A DNA stretch of 64,000 bases, taken from Antedon bifida (lineage: Eukaryota > Echinodermata > Crinoidea > Comatulida > Antedonidae). The notes beneath the pieces were generated by a model. The model ran no database searches, was not told the DNA's origin, and worked only from the letters and a program-made list of their open reading frames with translations. Positions 60,301 to 63,649 of this stretch are shown here, piece after piece. A program made the position numbers and the translations under genes. The DNA lies in contig OY727094.1 in the NCBI GenBank assembly GCA_963402885.1, positions 21,268,501 to 21,332,500 on the forward strand, read 5' to 3'. The first letter of the stretch is position 1; every line of letters begins with the position of its first letter.

Positions 60301-62332
60301 CCCAACTAACCCTCTTCTTGGTGATGGTGTTTAAGACATGTGTTAAGCCATTACTCCCATAACCCCTCAGTGGCAGTCTTCAACGTAGTTTGTACATTAC
60401 ACTCTCAGTACAGTTTCAGTCATGTTGAAAGGCCTACGACCCCACCCCAAACTCCCAGCCCCTTCTCAAGATAATTAAAATACTTTAATAATGTCCTACT
60501 ACAATTCTGGTCAATTTGATAGCCTACTACCCCTAGCCCAAGCTTAAATCCTCCAGAAATTTCCTCATCAGCACGACGCAAATCTAACTCTCTTTCTGTA
60601 TATTCTGGTTCCAAATTTTCTGCATTATAAAAACTCCAAGCCATATTCCGAAAATATTAGGTATGTTAGGCTATTTAATTGATTTTATTTATGGTTATCC
60701 CCCGCACTTCCGTATTGAAATACTGTACTAAAGACGATGGATGCTTGGATTTGCTTGAATGCGTCCACCTAATCTGAAGTCACATAATTGCTCTTAACCT
60801 GTCAAAATGGCGCAATTTCCGATATGTTGTCGTTTAAAAGTCTATTTTTTAACTAAATTGCTTACTATTGTACCTTGAACCATTGTAATCATGTTTTTAT
60901 TACATTTATCTATAATAAGCATAGTGGCACATTTAGCCCAGGGTGTTCCTTTCCTTTAATAGCAGTATTAACCTTACCAATTCTAATGTCCTTGCGCCGA
61001 TGTATTTGCGATAGCAATTTGGGTGAAATCATGGAGCAAAGAATATTCTTTACTCCATGGTGAAATCCAAAGTCTCGGTGGTTTTTTATGATATCTTCAT
61101 TTCATACGACGAATTTAGGAGATCTTGCACCCGGGACACTAGTTTTTTGGCAATATTGTTGCATACACCGTCTAAATCTATGCATAATTTGTACAAGCAA
61201 CTACTTCCTTAAACCTAACTTCTGTGATTTGTAATGGTGTTTCTCCAGTAATGCCTTCATGATGAAAACAACATTGTATTTTAACTCCATGCTGTTAGTT
61301 TTTATCGTTTATGAGAAGCAGAAGAGCGTCAAAGCACACATAACTGTTTTCCTTAATTTACTACAAAGCAGATTAAAACATATTTTATTTTACATTTGCT
61401 TGTTTATAATTTATTAAATGGTTATATTTATTTTTTTAAATGTGTTTTGAATAAGTAATTACGTATTTAATTAATAAATACAATGCAGAAAGGTCATGGG
61501 TAAATCAGCGTAAAGAACTTTTAAAATACTGACGATTAAACATCATTTTCTCAAATTGTTGCAGGATTTTTAGGTTCAACTCTACGGTTTTCACATAAGA
61601 ATATTATTTTCATAATTATCATAAGGAGATAACTTAGTAGCCAAAAATCGGAACGAGAATAAACGATAGGATTTTCACCCGATGGCCTATATCTGCCAAA
61701 GAAAATTTATAATGCTTTAAAATTCATACTCAAAAACTTATTTTTCTTGAATCACAACTGTTTTATTTGTGTACATTTAGAATCACCAAACTTCTTTCTC
61801 CATCAGGTTTTTATTGCCGGATCACTCTGTGCATGATCTTAAACAACTTACAATCCAAGTTGCATTAGGTAATAGTAAAAGGTCTAAGACATGGGTGTGG
61901 CAGTAAGGGCAGTCATTTATGCACAACTGAAAATAGGGTTGGAGACGATGCTCACAAAGCTAGGTTAGCCAATTGACATCTTAGACACAGTTCCTTTTTC
62001 ACATCATACGTCAAATAGTCAAAAGAAACTTAAGTGTTCCGAGAGCAGTTTTGATTATTAAATCAGCCACAAGCCTTTTCGTGTATTTATTTGTTGAAGT
62101 GAAAATGTTTATACCAGTTCTATGTGCATCTAACTTAAGTGGAGTTGGCTATATGCTAAATTCAACAAATGAATATATGTAGTAGTTCTTATTATAGTTT
62201 TTTCACTTATGAAATAGAAAAACATACCTTGAAATCATGTGCAACAATGTGCTTTTACCAATACCATTTCTTCCTACTAGACCATATCGTCTACCATATG
62301 CAAGAAGCATATTAGCATTTTTTAATAAAACT
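3186..62332 (-). CDS. ABCF3: ABCF3-like ABC-F ATPase gene, internal part (nine exons)
   Basis: Nine minus-strand exons join in frame into 336 codons that align without gaps in order to the middle of animal ABCF3 (about residues 190-530 of about 710). They hold the first Walker A loop (GRNGIGKST), the ABC signature (FSGGW), Walker B with LLLLDEPTN, the H-loop (SHDRNFL), the inter-domain linker ([13 protein letters not shown]) and the start of the second nucleotide-binding domain. ABC-F proteins have two ATPase domains and no membrane segments; the yeast relative GCN20 acts with GCN1 at ribosomes to activate GCN2, and mouse ABCF3 has been linked to flavivirus resistance. The amino-terminal exons and the exons from the second Walker A onward lie outside the window. 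All introns have GT-AG ends and phases agree at every junction. No stops or frameshifts were seen, so it looks like a live host gene. Introns measure about 4362, 350, 3448, 19911, 11756, 477, 11969 and 5865 bases. Confidence 0.93.
3319..3766. other. No recognisable feature
   Basis: Intronic sequence between the ABCF3 exon and the repeat starting at 3767. Nothing is recognised apart from a 70-codon open frame with no family signature. Confidence 0.5.
3767..4084 (+). repeat. CACCTCC-hairpin dispersed repeat
   Basis: It opens with arms CACCTCC/GGAGGTG around GCCAA, then about 300 bases (AGCAGGATTACTC, GGTCAAGGACCA, GATAGGACAGAATTTTC, TTCTCGAGAACTACTTG). The same block lies inverted at 20745-21042. 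It is cut off at 4085 by a SINE fragment. Confidence 0.82.
4085..4222 (+). repeat. tRNA-derived SINE, 5'-truncated copy
   Basis: It matches the second half of the tRNA-like head and the tail of the fuller copy at 4434-4580, ending ATATCACCGGGC. Confidence 0.75.
4434..4580 (+). repeat. tRNA-derived SINE with intact cloverleaf head
   Basis: Positions 4434-4505 fold as a tRNA: acceptor GCCCCAG with TTGGGAC (one mismatch), a D arm with box A-like TGGTCTAATGG, an anticodon stem CTGC/GCAG with loop ATATCAA, and T stem CCGAG/CTCGG with loop TTCGAGT (box B). The anticodon would be ATC, not a normal tRNA. A second copy sharing the tail to ATATCACCGGGC shows that the repeat unit extends beyond the tRNA, so this is a SINE. 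The head resembles tRNA-Glu in its D arm. Confidence 0.75.
4581..5539. other. No recognisable feature
   Basis: AT-rich DNA with scattered TAGGCCTA-like motifs. No exon, repeat family or RNA gene was recognised. Confidence 0.5.
5540..6560. mobile_element. Non-autonomous TIR element (tentative)
   Basis: Inverted copies of ACCGTTTTAGCGTACAACG with a few more bases (5611-5633 and 6516-6538, one mismatch in 23) bracket about 0.9 kb without coding frames. Further GTACAACG-like repeats lie at the left end and TGGGTCTGAACA occurs twice at the right. The outer limits and the target duplication are not clear. Confidence 0.55.
6720..7376 (+). pseudogene. L1/Tx1-like LINE ORF2, carboxyl end
   Basis: The sequence encodes FFSSHDF-like residues and the zinc-binding tail [19 protein letters not shown], typical of L1-clade ORF2 ends (zf-RVT). 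After a frame change near 7080 it continues with the usual [10 protein letters not shown] block and stops at 7372-7374. It is a 5'-truncated and frameshifted copy. Confidence 0.8.
7448..7503. other. Long hairpin (imperfect inverted repeat)
   Basis: The left arm TGATGAAAGGTAAAATATCA pairs with 7483-7503 over 21 positions with a few mismatches, around a loop of about 14 bases. It could be a transposon end or a chance structure. It lies just past the LINE end. Confidence 0.5.
7540..7690 (+). repeat. Dispersed repeat (copy at 32830-32995)
   Basis: About 150 bases containing TATCTAACAGTACCCACA, CACAGTAAGAAA and ATTCAAATGGCGATCAAAAA recur at 32830-32995 in the same orientation. No coding capacity. 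Confidence 0.75.
7783..8342 (+). pseudogene. L1/Tx1-like LINE ORF1 fragment
   Basis: Past an open start of 66 codons, the same frame region encodes [18 protein letters not shown] (coiled coil), then [14 protein letters not shown] and [20 protein letters not shown], the RNA-recognition and basic parts of L1-type ORF1 proteins. Several in-frame stops show it is dead. The ORF2 tail at 6720-7376 lies upstream, not downstream, so the two pieces are separate insertions or are rearranged. Confidence 0.78.
8343..9183. other. No gene; hairpin ATTCGCCAA/TTGGCGAAT
   Basis: The only structure seen is a perfect 9-bp hairpin at 8461-8479 followed by CACCTCCGCC, similar in shape to the 5' hairpins of the Helentron-like families. 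Nothing else is recognised up to the ABCF3 exon. Confidence 0.5.
9184..9228 (-). CDS. ABCF3: ABCF3 micro-exon: PELK segment
   Basis: This 45-base exon encodes [14 protein letters not shown], the segment between the linker and the second ATPase domain. The acceptor follows a run of T and ends CAG; the donor is GTAAGT. It sits alone between introns of about 12.0 and 5.9 kb. A gene finder could easily miss it. Confidence 0.87.
9229..9576. other. No recognisable feature
   Basis: Intron upstream of the ABCF3 micro-exon. Only AT-rich DNA is seen here. Confidence 0.5.
9577..9825 (+). mobile_element. Helentron-like repeat, copy b (5' end only)
   Basis: It starts ACTAGATTTGAACTCGTCAC with the 5' hairpin (AACTCGTCA/TGACGAGTT) and then AAGTTATCCGC. 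Homology ends after about 250 bases, at TAATCCAATTT. Confidence 0.8.
9826..10295. other. No recognisable feature
   Basis: Contains repeated AGCCAAA/AGTCAAA words near 9850-9960 and nothing else recognised before the Harbinger target site. Confidence 0.5.
10299..10353 (+). repeat. Harbinger left terminal inverted repeat
   Basis: This 55-bp repeat is the reverse complement of 16988-17042. TAA precedes it. Internal repeats of the type GCGGTAA lie within it and could be transposase-binding sites (inference). Confidence 0.93.
10382..12079. mobile_element. Non-autonomous TIR element nested in the Harbinger
   Basis: This 1698-bp element inserted 28 bp inside the left TIR of the larger transposon. 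Its ends are long imperfect inverted repeats of roughly 170 bp starting TAGTCAGGTGGCTTA. TTA flanks both sides (10379-10381 and 12080-12082), a Harbinger-like 3-bp target duplication. Shared inner blocks include GTGGACAAAAGC, TTGCCTAGGAGCCAC and AAGATGGCGGCCAAAATCCA. The middle holds repeats with TGACCTTTGACC and no coding frame. It may be a relative mobilised by a Harbinger transposase (inference). Confidence 0.85.
12279..15630 (+). pseudogene. MADF-BESS accessory protein of the Harbinger element
   Basis: There are three exons. Exon 1 (12279-12432) holds the first half of a MADF (Myb/SANT-like) DNA-binding domain ([25 protein letters not shown]). Exon 2 (15002-15161) completes it ([27 protein letters not shown]). 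Exon 3 (15288-15630) carries an acidic and basic linker and a BESS motif ([14 protein letters not shown], then [11 protein letters not shown]). Donors and acceptors are GT-AG and phases match. A TAA at 15541-15543 interrupts the BESS motif where leucine is expected; the frame then stays open to a natural TGA at 15630. Such proteins help Harbinger transposases enter the nucleus or bind their ends. Intron 1 contains the antisense transposase exon 2. Confidence 0.85.
13232..13771. mobile_element. TTAA-type MITE inside the MADF intron
   Basis: This 540-bp element has short inverted ends AGATGTATTGTCCC and TTAA on each side (13228-13231 and 13772-13775). There is no coding frame. A close relative in the opposite orientation lies at 48985-49514. 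TTAA duplication points to piggyBac or Kolobok mobilisation; the ends do not settle which. Confidence 0.85.
14030..16846 (-). pseudogene. Harbinger transposase (HARBI1-like, DDE_Tnp_4), broken
   Basis: The gene has two exons. Exon 1 (16846-16548) encodes a basic start and the Harbinger amino-terminal motif ([18 protein letters not shown], later ERLAVCLR) and ends at donor GTAGGC. Exon 2 (14940-14030, acceptor TTTTAG) opens with RFLATG and runs through [33 protein letters not shown] and [12 protein letters not shown], which carry the acidic catalytic core of the DDE_Tnp_4 family. Exon 1 has an in-frame TAA after EDRFYS, where relatives have an aromatic residue. Near 14922 the frame shifts, consistent with loss of one GA from a GA run. 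From 14824 on, 264 codons are open to a natural stop. The intron holds exons 2 and 3 of the antisense MADF-BESS gene. With two breaks it is probably inactive. Confidence 0.9.
15640..16540. other. Harbinger interior without coding signal
   Basis: This is the transposase intron past the MADF-BESS end. It has AT-rich DNA, then a tract at about 16120-16480 dense in AGGCCTA and TAGTAGTAG words. Confidence 0.6.
16988..17042 (-). repeat. Harbinger right terminal inverted repeat
   Basis: This 55-bp repeat is the reverse complement of 10299-10353 and is followed by TAA, the other half of the target duplication. Confidence 0.93.
17043..18160. other. Flank of the Harbinger element
   Basis: No gene. 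From 17870 to 18040 there are CGCCAAAATGGCTAAAG words and a short block (GATGACGTCATGACATCATA, then ATCTACAATTCAACA) related to the Helentron-like repeats. Confidence 0.5.
18160..18540. repeat. Tandem repeat of about 130 bp, three diverged units
   Basis: Units share TATTAAACCATTGAATATTT, AAGAATGTATTAAA, AATATAAACATGA and a TGACCTTTGACC or AGGTCAAAGGTCA motif. They diverge visibly from each other. Confidence 0.8.
18790..19260 (-). mobile_element. Penelope-like element fragment (reverse transcriptase)
   Basis: Minus-strand coding for [20 protein letters not shown] and [19 protein letters not shown] matches the Penelope-like reverse transcriptase palm region (YIDD). Only part of the domain remains. 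It is a broken fossil copy. Confidence 0.83.
19261..20744. other. Mostly featureless; small Penelope-like scrap
   Basis: A short block at about 20165-20230 resembles part of the Penelope-like copy near 50110. A short AAAT run lies at 20500-20530. Nothing else is recognised. Confidence 0.5.
20745..21042 (-). repeat. CACCTCC-hairpin dispersed repeat, inverted copy
   Basis: It is the reverse complement of the block at 3767-4084, with hairpin ACCTCC/GGAGGT at 21026-21042. It lies 156 bases from an ABCF3 exon. Confidence 0.82.
21198..21274 (-). CDS. ABCF3: ABCF3 exon: linker
   Basis: This 77-base exon encodes [19 protein letters not shown], the strongly conserved end of the inter-domain linker of ABC-F proteins. 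The acceptor is TTGCAG and the donor GTAAGT. The 477-base intron before it is one of the two short ones. Confidence 0.93.
21430..21680. repeat. CT-rich repeat related to 59400-60560
   Basis: Short blocks such as TTCCAACACACCC and CTCATTAC resemble the CT-rich tandem units near the right end of the window. No gene. Confidence 0.45.
21752..21952 (-). CDS. ABCF3: ABCF3 exon: H-loop and inter-domain linker start
   Basis: This 201-base exon, exactly 67 codons, encodes [15 protein letters not shown] with the switch histidine, then the CYRGNYSQF and NQQKEYEAQ parts that begin the charged linker between the two ATPase domains. The acceptor is TTCCAG and the donor GTTAAT. A methionine-initiated reading inside this exon is not a separate gene. 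Confidence 0.94.
22256..23224. repeat. Minisatellite TTTTCACATTTGTGG(G/T)
   Basis: About 970 bases of degenerate tandem units of 18-23 bases (TTTTCACATTTGTGGTTG, TTTTCACATTTGTGGGTGAT). Open frames here encode only repeats of HICG/FHLW type and are not genes. It begins about 300 bases from the ABCF3 H-loop exon. Confidence 0.93.
23225..23999. other. No recognisable feature
   Basis: AT-rich intronic DNA with no repeat family or coding signal that I recognise. Confidence 0.5.
24000..25132 (+). mobile_element. Helentron-like repeat, copy c (both ends present)
   Basis: This 1.13-kb copy has both ends. The 5' end is ACTAGACTTGAACTCGTCAC with the hairpin AACTCGTCA/TGACGAGTT, then AGTTATTCGC. The 3' end is a hairpin TATCCGCT/AGCGGATA (25110-25129) followed by ACT. 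The interior has TGACGTCA sites and GTGCGC-rich blocks. It has no coding frame and so is non-autonomous. Confidence 0.85.
25297..25510 (+). pseudogene. LINE reverse transcriptase scrap with short duplication
   Basis: Encodes [18 protein letters not shown], a motif found after the palm domain of many LINE reverse transcriptases, then decays. A direct repeat of about 31 bases (ATAATGTTATG...GAGATTC) lies at its start. Confidence 0.65.
25655..26350 (+). pseudogene. RTE-like LINE, end of the reverse transcriptase ORF
   Basis: Encodes [20 protein letters not shown] (catalytic YADD), then [10 protein letters not shown], and after a short internal deletion with frame change near 25965 [29 protein letters not shown] and [18 protein letters not shown]. 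This carboxyl end is typical of RTE-type LINEs often annotated as endonuclease-reverse transcriptase or craniofacial development protein 2-like. The copy is 5'-truncated. Its tail seems to resume at 29378. Confidence 0.82.
27240..27445. repeat. GCATTTATTC dispersed repeat
   Basis: TATTTGATTATACATGTTACC and ATAAACGCCTCTC match, inverted, 63745-63850; a weaker relative is at 12680-12775. It lies in the extra block of the palindrome's left arm. Confidence 0.7.
28596..28910 (+). pseudogene. Unknown element protein trace in palindrome right arm
   Basis: Encodes [20 protein letters not shown] and [17 protein letters not shown], and in another frame [13 protein letters not shown] and TNLPPVP. This order resembles a family of uncharacterised, probably transposon-linked invertebrate proteins that I know only by pattern. 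It has a frameshift. A matching trace lies inverted at about 27480-27880. Confidence 0.5.
29375..29455 (+). pseudogene. Tail of the RTE-like LINE beyond the insertion
   Basis: Ends with AAGGCTTAAGTAAGTAAGTAAG-like sequence, the short simple-repeat tail seen in this LINE group. It is probably the continuation of the copy ending at 26350 (inference). Confidence 0.6.
29456..30100. other. No recognisable feature
   Basis: Intronic DNA between two LINE remnants. No family is recognised. Confidence 0.5.
30101..31710 (+). mobile_element. L2/CR1-like LINE, 5'-truncated, open reverse transcriptase
   Basis: A continuous frame to 31391 (423 codons from its first ATG) encodes [62 protein letters not shown] (catalytic YADD), the thumb, and the carboxyl block [16 protein letters not shown] with [10 protein letters not shown]. 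This is the L2/CR1 group. The 3' part has GCCTTGAGCACTCATGAGTG and CGCTATAAAAATCCTG and ends in an ATT run at about 31690-31705, the usual 3' tail. The endonuclease and ORF1 are missing. The absence of stops in the remaining part suggests a fairly recent insertion. It lies in the ABCF3 intron on the opposite strand. Confidence 0.88.
31711..32259. other. No recognisable feature
   Basis: AT-rich intronic DNA with no recognised feature. Confidence 0.5.
32260..32296 (+). repeat. CTAGATGGTAC hairpin, possible 5' end of another Helentron-like family
   Basis: Perfect 11-bp arms CTAGATGGTAC and GTACCATCTAG surround a 15-base loop (CCAAGCGAAGCAAGC). It begins AACTAGA like the main family and is followed by GTCGTGTCCACAG. 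The 3' end of this element was not identified; a GCGAAGC word recurs near 33300. Confidence 0.6.
32830..32995 (+). repeat. Dispersed repeat (copy at 7540-7690)
   Basis: Shares TATCTAACAGTACCCACA and ATTCAAATGGCGATCAAAAA with the copy near 7600. Confidence 0.75.
33000..33708. other. No recognisable feature
   Basis: Intron sequence directly downstream of the signature-motif exon of ABCF3, AT-rich. Nothing is recognised. Confidence 0.5.
33709..33844 (-). CDS. ABCF3: ABCF3 exon: signature motif and Walker B
   Basis: This 136-base exon encodes [17 protein letters not shown], the ABC signature, followed by [12 protein letters not shown], the Walker B and catalytic glutamate region, ending at ENYLQ. 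The acceptor is TTATAG and the donor GTATAG. The upstream intron is about 19.9 kb and carries the large repeat array; the downstream intron is about 11.8 kb. Confidence 0.94.
33845..35019. other. No recognisable feature
   Basis: AT-rich with long A and T runs. A 101-codon open frame at 34584-34889 has no family signature and is not supported as a gene. Confidence 0.5.
35020..35799 (+). mobile_element. Helentron-like copy d (lineage B, both ends)
   Basis: The 5' end is ACTAGAATTTAATTCGTCA with hairpin AATTCGTC/GGCGAATT, then AGGTGATCATTTTT. The 3' end is a hairpin with perfect 12-bp arms AGGTGATCATTT and AAATGATCACCT (35768-35797). Copy e follows directly. Confidence 0.85.
35800..37087 (+). 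mobile_element. Helentron-like copy e (lineage B 5' end)
   Basis: It starts ACTACAATTTAATTCGTCAC, hairpin AATTCGTCA/TGACGAATT, then AGGTGATCATTTTT. It ends in a GAA-rich run directly before copy f, without a clear 3' hairpin. Confidence 0.8.
37088..40201 (+). mobile_element. Helentron-like copy f (hybrid: A 5' end, B 3' end)
   Basis: It starts ACTAGACATGAAACTCGTCA then GTTATCCGC (lineage A). Near 40110 a decayed lineage A end (GGAGTTATCCTGC) is followed by a lineage B 3' hairpin (AGGTGATCATTT/AAATGATCACCT, 40164-40193). A piggyBac-like element interrupts it. Confidence 0.78.
38148..39200. mobile_element. piggyBac-like non-autonomous element
   Basis: The ends CACATTGACTGCCA and TGGCAGTCAAAGTG form an inverted pair like piggyBac termini. 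TTAA follows at 39201-39204, and the repeat it hit has TTAA there in sister copies. The left TTAA is lost in a small deletion. No transposase frame remains. Confidence 0.8.
40202..42540 (+). mobile_element. Helentron-like copy g (long, internally duplicated)
   Basis: It starts ACTAGATTTGAACTCGTCAC, then GGTTATCCGCAGCGC. It contains interior blocks twice (for example CCATACGATGACGTCACAAT near 40620 and 41550), so it is probably two fused copies. Confidence 0.78.
42541..43679 (+). mobile_element. Helentron-like copy h
   Basis: It starts ACTAGATTTGAACTCGTCAC and is closely alike to copy g over the first kilobase. It ends GAAAGAAAGAAGAATAAGAT with no 3' hairpin. Confidence 0.8.
43680..45271 (+). 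mobile_element. Helentron-like copy i (lineage A, both ends)
   Basis: The 5' hairpin AACTCGTCA/TGACGAGTT is followed by CGGGTTATCCGCGC. The 3' hairpin at 45237-45268 has perfect 15-bp arms GGTTATCCGCAACTT and AAGTTGCGGATAACC around CT. Copy j follows after AAAA. Confidence 0.87.
45272..47467 (+). mobile_element. Helentron-like copy j (lineage A, two 3' hairpins)
   Basis: The 5' end is like copy i. The 3' hairpin at 47379-47411 has perfect 15-bp arms GGTTATCCGCAACTT/AAGTTGCGGATAACC; a second, smaller one lies at 47442-47466 (GGTTATTCGC/GTGCGGATAACC). Removing the LINE insertion at 45926-46474 joins the repeat exactly. Confidence 0.85.
45926..46474 (+). pseudogene. LINE 3' end inserted in copy j
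   Basis: This 549-bp 5'-truncated insertion encodes the carboxyl end of a CR1/L2-like reverse transcriptase ORF ([53 protein letters not shown]) to a natural stop at 46301-46303. It then has a non-coding tail ending TCTATCTATCTAT. The flanks read as an unbroken repeat when it is removed, and no target duplication is evident. Confidence 0.83.
47468..48650 (+). mobile_element. Helentron-like copy k
   Basis: It starts ACTAGACATGAAACTCGTCA, then AGTTATCCGCACGACAAACG as in copy f. Homology stops at about 48650 where Penelope-like terminal sequence begins. Confidence 0.8.
48780..48806 (-). ncRNA. Hammerhead-ribozyme-like core in Penelope end (tentative)
   Basis: On the minus strand CTGATGA is followed by a hairpin GGGC/GCCC and then GAAA, the order of a hammerhead core (CUGAUGA, stem II, GAAA). 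Penelope-like elements are known to carry hammerhead ribozymes in their terminal repeats. One extra A precedes stem II, and stems I and III were not resolved. Confidence 0.4.
48985..49514. mobile_element. TTAA-type MITE, second copy
   Basis: It is related along its whole length to 13232-13771 but inverted. The right end GGGACAATACATCT is followed by TTAA; the left end is more decayed and preceded by TTAA at 48981-48984. It lies within or beside the broken Penelope-like element. Confidence 0.82.
51070..52960 (+). pseudogene. LINE reverse transcriptase fragment split by a TIR element
   Basis: Before 51326 it encodes [13 protein letters not shown] and [18 protein letters not shown]; after 52846 [16 protein letters not shown] continues in the order usual for LINE thumb regions. 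At least one frameshift and later stops. The break is the element at 51327-52846. Confidence 0.7.
51327..52846. mobile_element. Non-autonomous TIR element inside the LINE
   Basis: The ends TAGCTAGGTTCACAT and, inverted, TAGCCACGTTCACAT extend as an imperfect repeat of about 30 bases (TTATCGTG shared). An ATT on each side fits a 3-bp target duplication. No transposase frame was recognised. Confidence 0.68.
53206..53535 (+). mobile_element. Helentron-like repeat, copy l (5' end only)
   Basis: It starts ACTAGATTTGAACTCGTCAC with the hairpin, then GGTTATCCGCA, with a deletion soon after. Homology ends near 53535, about 220 bases before an ABCF3 exon. Confidence 0.8.
53756..53815 (-). CDS. ABCF3: ABCF3 exon: AGLGF segment
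   Basis: This 60-base exon encodes [19 protein letters not shown], which lies just before the signature motif in ABCF3. The acceptor is TTTAG and the donor GTATGT. It enters with one base and leaves with two bases of split codons, matching both neighbours. Confidence 0.9.
54030..54620 (-). pseudogene. Pogo/Tigger-like (DDE_1) transposase remnant
   Basis: Minus-strand pieces read [12 protein letters not shown] (catalytic aspartate region of DDE_1), TTSLIQ, and [13 protein letters not shown], then a block with [14 protein letters not shown], in the order found in pogo/Tigger/jerky-type transposases. They lie in different frames with stops, so the copy is old. The element ends were not found. 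Confidence 0.6.
54700..55090. repeat. Direct-repeat block before the 19-bp minisatellite
   Basis: GGGAACTATTTTAAGATGG, CATCAGCTCCACCATGCTT and GAGCTGCTAGGT recur at 55945-56095. Within the block, CCAGGACCAGC occurs twice. No gene. Confidence 0.75.
55105..55945. repeat. 19-bp minisatellite CTGCCACTGTTTTTGTACC
   Basis: About 840 bases of 19-base units with interruptions. As 19 is not a multiple of three, three units read as the 19-residue repeat [19 protein letters not shown]. Long open frames (up to 229 codons) exist on both strands only because the unit lacks stops. Not a gene. Confidence 0.93.
56095..56345. repeat. Second minisatellite tract (CTGCACTGTTTTTGCTCC)
   Basis: Related units of 17-19 bases with variants CCCTGCACTGTTTTTGCTC. 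It is separated from the first tract by a copy of the 54700-54850 block. Confidence 0.88.
56512..56655 (+). repeat. tRNA-derived SINE
   Basis: Box A-like TGGTGCAGTAGG and box B-like GGGTTCAAATC lie about 40 bases apart. They are followed by ACCCAGGTGTACAAATGGG and TACCTGTAAGG, a body often seen in marine invertebrate SINEs. Different from the SINE at 4434. Confidence 0.65.
56660..57263. other. No recognisable feature
   Basis: Intron downstream of the [11 protein letters not shown] exon, AT-rich. Nothing is recognised. Confidence 0.5.
57264..57353 (-). CDS. ABCF3: ABCF3 exon: [11 protein letters not shown] segment
   Basis: This 90-base exon encodes a variable serine-rich stretch, then [16 protein letters not shown], a well-conserved ABCF3 motif. 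The acceptor is TTTAG and the donor GTAAGT. A short 350-base intron separates it from the preceding exon. Confidence 0.92.
57704..57865 (-). CDS. ABCF3: ABCF3 exon: segment after Walker A
   Basis: This 162-base exon encodes the region running through [11 protein letters not shown] and an acidic helix ([14 protein letters not shown]). It matches the ABCF3 order directly after the first P-loop. The acceptor is CTTTAG, and the donor GTTAGC is weaker than consensus but is the only one that keeps frame with the next exon. Confidence 0.9.
57866..58259. other. No recognisable feature
   Basis: ABCF3 intron sequence near the Walker A-following exon. No repeat family is recognised. Confidence 0.5.
58260..58580 (+). 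mobile_element. Helentron-like repeat, 3' part
   Basis: GATCAGTCATAGAAATTCATAAAA, TTTTCACCAAGTTATACAA and CACAAGGAGTTATCCG follow the 3' order of the array copies. The terminal hairpin is decayed. Confidence 0.72.
58581..59399. other. No gene; CT-rich tract begins
   Basis: AT-rich to about 59180, then a CCAACCTCCACC-rich stretch that leads into the tandem units from 59400. Confidence 0.5.
59400..60565. repeat. Diverged tandem duplication, CT-rich units
   Basis: Two units (about 59400-60065 and 60066-60565) share, in order, TGTAAATGAAT/TGTAAATAAAT, CCAGTACAATTCCAAT, CCCTCAGTGG, TTTCAGTCATG, TAATTAAAATACTTTAA and CCTACTACCCCTAGCC. No coding frame with a family signature. Confidence 0.75.
60566..62227. 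other. No gene; one near-perfect palindrome
   Basis: The only structure seen is at 61031-61058, where ATGGAGCAAAGAAT meets ATTCTTTACTCCAT with one mismatch per arm. The rest is AT-rich intron. Confidence 0.5.
62228..62332 (-). CDS. ABCF3: ABCF3 exon: first Walker A
   Basis: This 105-base exon encodes a hydrophobic lead-in, then [19 protein letters not shown], the complete P-loop of the first ATPase domain with the GKS lysine. The acceptor is TATTAG and the donor GTATGTT. It starts with one base and ends with two bases of split codons. The exon before it lies beyond the right edge. Confidence 0.93.
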
Positions 62333-62929
62333 CTAATATTAGAAGAAAGAGAAATAACAATAATAATAGAAATATATGATTAAAGAGGCCCTTTAAAAAA
62401 AAAAACACACACACACAAAATAGATTTCTTAATTTATTTTACATTTGTACATCACATCTTTATATCACAATTACGGGCCTTGAATTTTTTGATTTTAGGG
62501 GCAAGGCCAGTTGGACTCTGGATTTATGATCTTCCCTTCCCACACAATACAGGACAGCAAATAAGTTGCAAAAATAGGCCTAGTATGTGTAGAATTACAT
62601 AAAAGTAACATTACAATTTGTATTATGTACCCAAAAATCCGGATGAAAAAACTGAGGTTTATTCAATGTAACTCTGTTAATAATTGTTTTATTATTAGTC
62701 AACTCCGGTCAACTGAATCTACTGTTAGTTGATATATAGAGATATTTACTCTAGTAGCTAGATAAACTTTTGTATGCACTTTGAGGTCCAGAGAATTTGA
62801 CCTCAGAAATTGGTTTAGGGTGGTCAAACAATCATTTTTGGCTTGGTTACACATTTTGAAAATGTGGCAAAAAATCAAAAGGTCAGGGTGAAAGGTTATA
62901 AGACCAAACACCATTAGGTCAACCACTAG
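62333..62929. other. No recognisable feature; short CA run
   Basis: This lies upstream of the Walker A exon and should hold ABCF3 intron only. An A run followed by ACACACACAC lies near 62400. No amino-terminal ABCF3 exon was found between here and the window end. Confidence 0.55.
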
Positions 62930-63480
62930 TCAGAGCGAGGTAATTTTGATCTCAAATTGATCAGAAGGTATACATTTATATTCAGTCAAATAAGACATTA
63001 TAGTAAAAAATGACAGGAAATGCAATTTCGGACTTTCGACCCACAACCCAGGGCATGTATGTATCTCCGTAACTACTAGTCGCAGACACTTGAATTAGGT
63101 CTTAAATTGTTCGAAATATACATTTTGTTGTTTGTTACACATTTTGAAAAATGTTACAAAGGTCAAAGGGTCAAGGTCAAGGGTTATATGAACAAATGTA
63201 AATAGGTATTTGTATCTTGGCAACCACTGGTCGCAGCAAGTCAATTTTAAAAATTTTCAAAATGTTTAGAAGGCATGCATTTATATTCAGTCTAATGGGG
63301 AATTTTAGTCACAAATGATCATAAATGCCATTTCTGACCTTTGACCCACATACCAGAGCATCTTCATACCTGTGTAAGTACTGGTCGTAGAAACTTAAAT
63401 TTGGTATCAAATTGTTGAAATATACATATTTACATTCATTCTAATAGAAAATTTGGTTAAAAGATAACCAGAAATTACTA
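62930..63480. repeat. Tandem units of about 180 bp with DR1-like motif
   Basis: Diverged units share CTAGTCGCAGA/CTGGTCGCAGC, ATTTATATTCAGTCTAATG and a TGACCTTTGACCC-type word. They resemble the interior of the nested element at 10850-11300. Confidence 0.75.
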
Positions 63481-63649
63481 TTAATTACTAATGTTTCAAA
63501 CAAAAAACATATCTCTACACAACTTATCCTTGGACAGTAATGTTATGCAATAACTGATGCTTTCAATTGTTTCATTATAGGAATTAAAACAAATCCTTTA
63601 CTGTTTGAAATTGTACTTTTGCTTATAATAATGCTAGAAAATATTGTTG

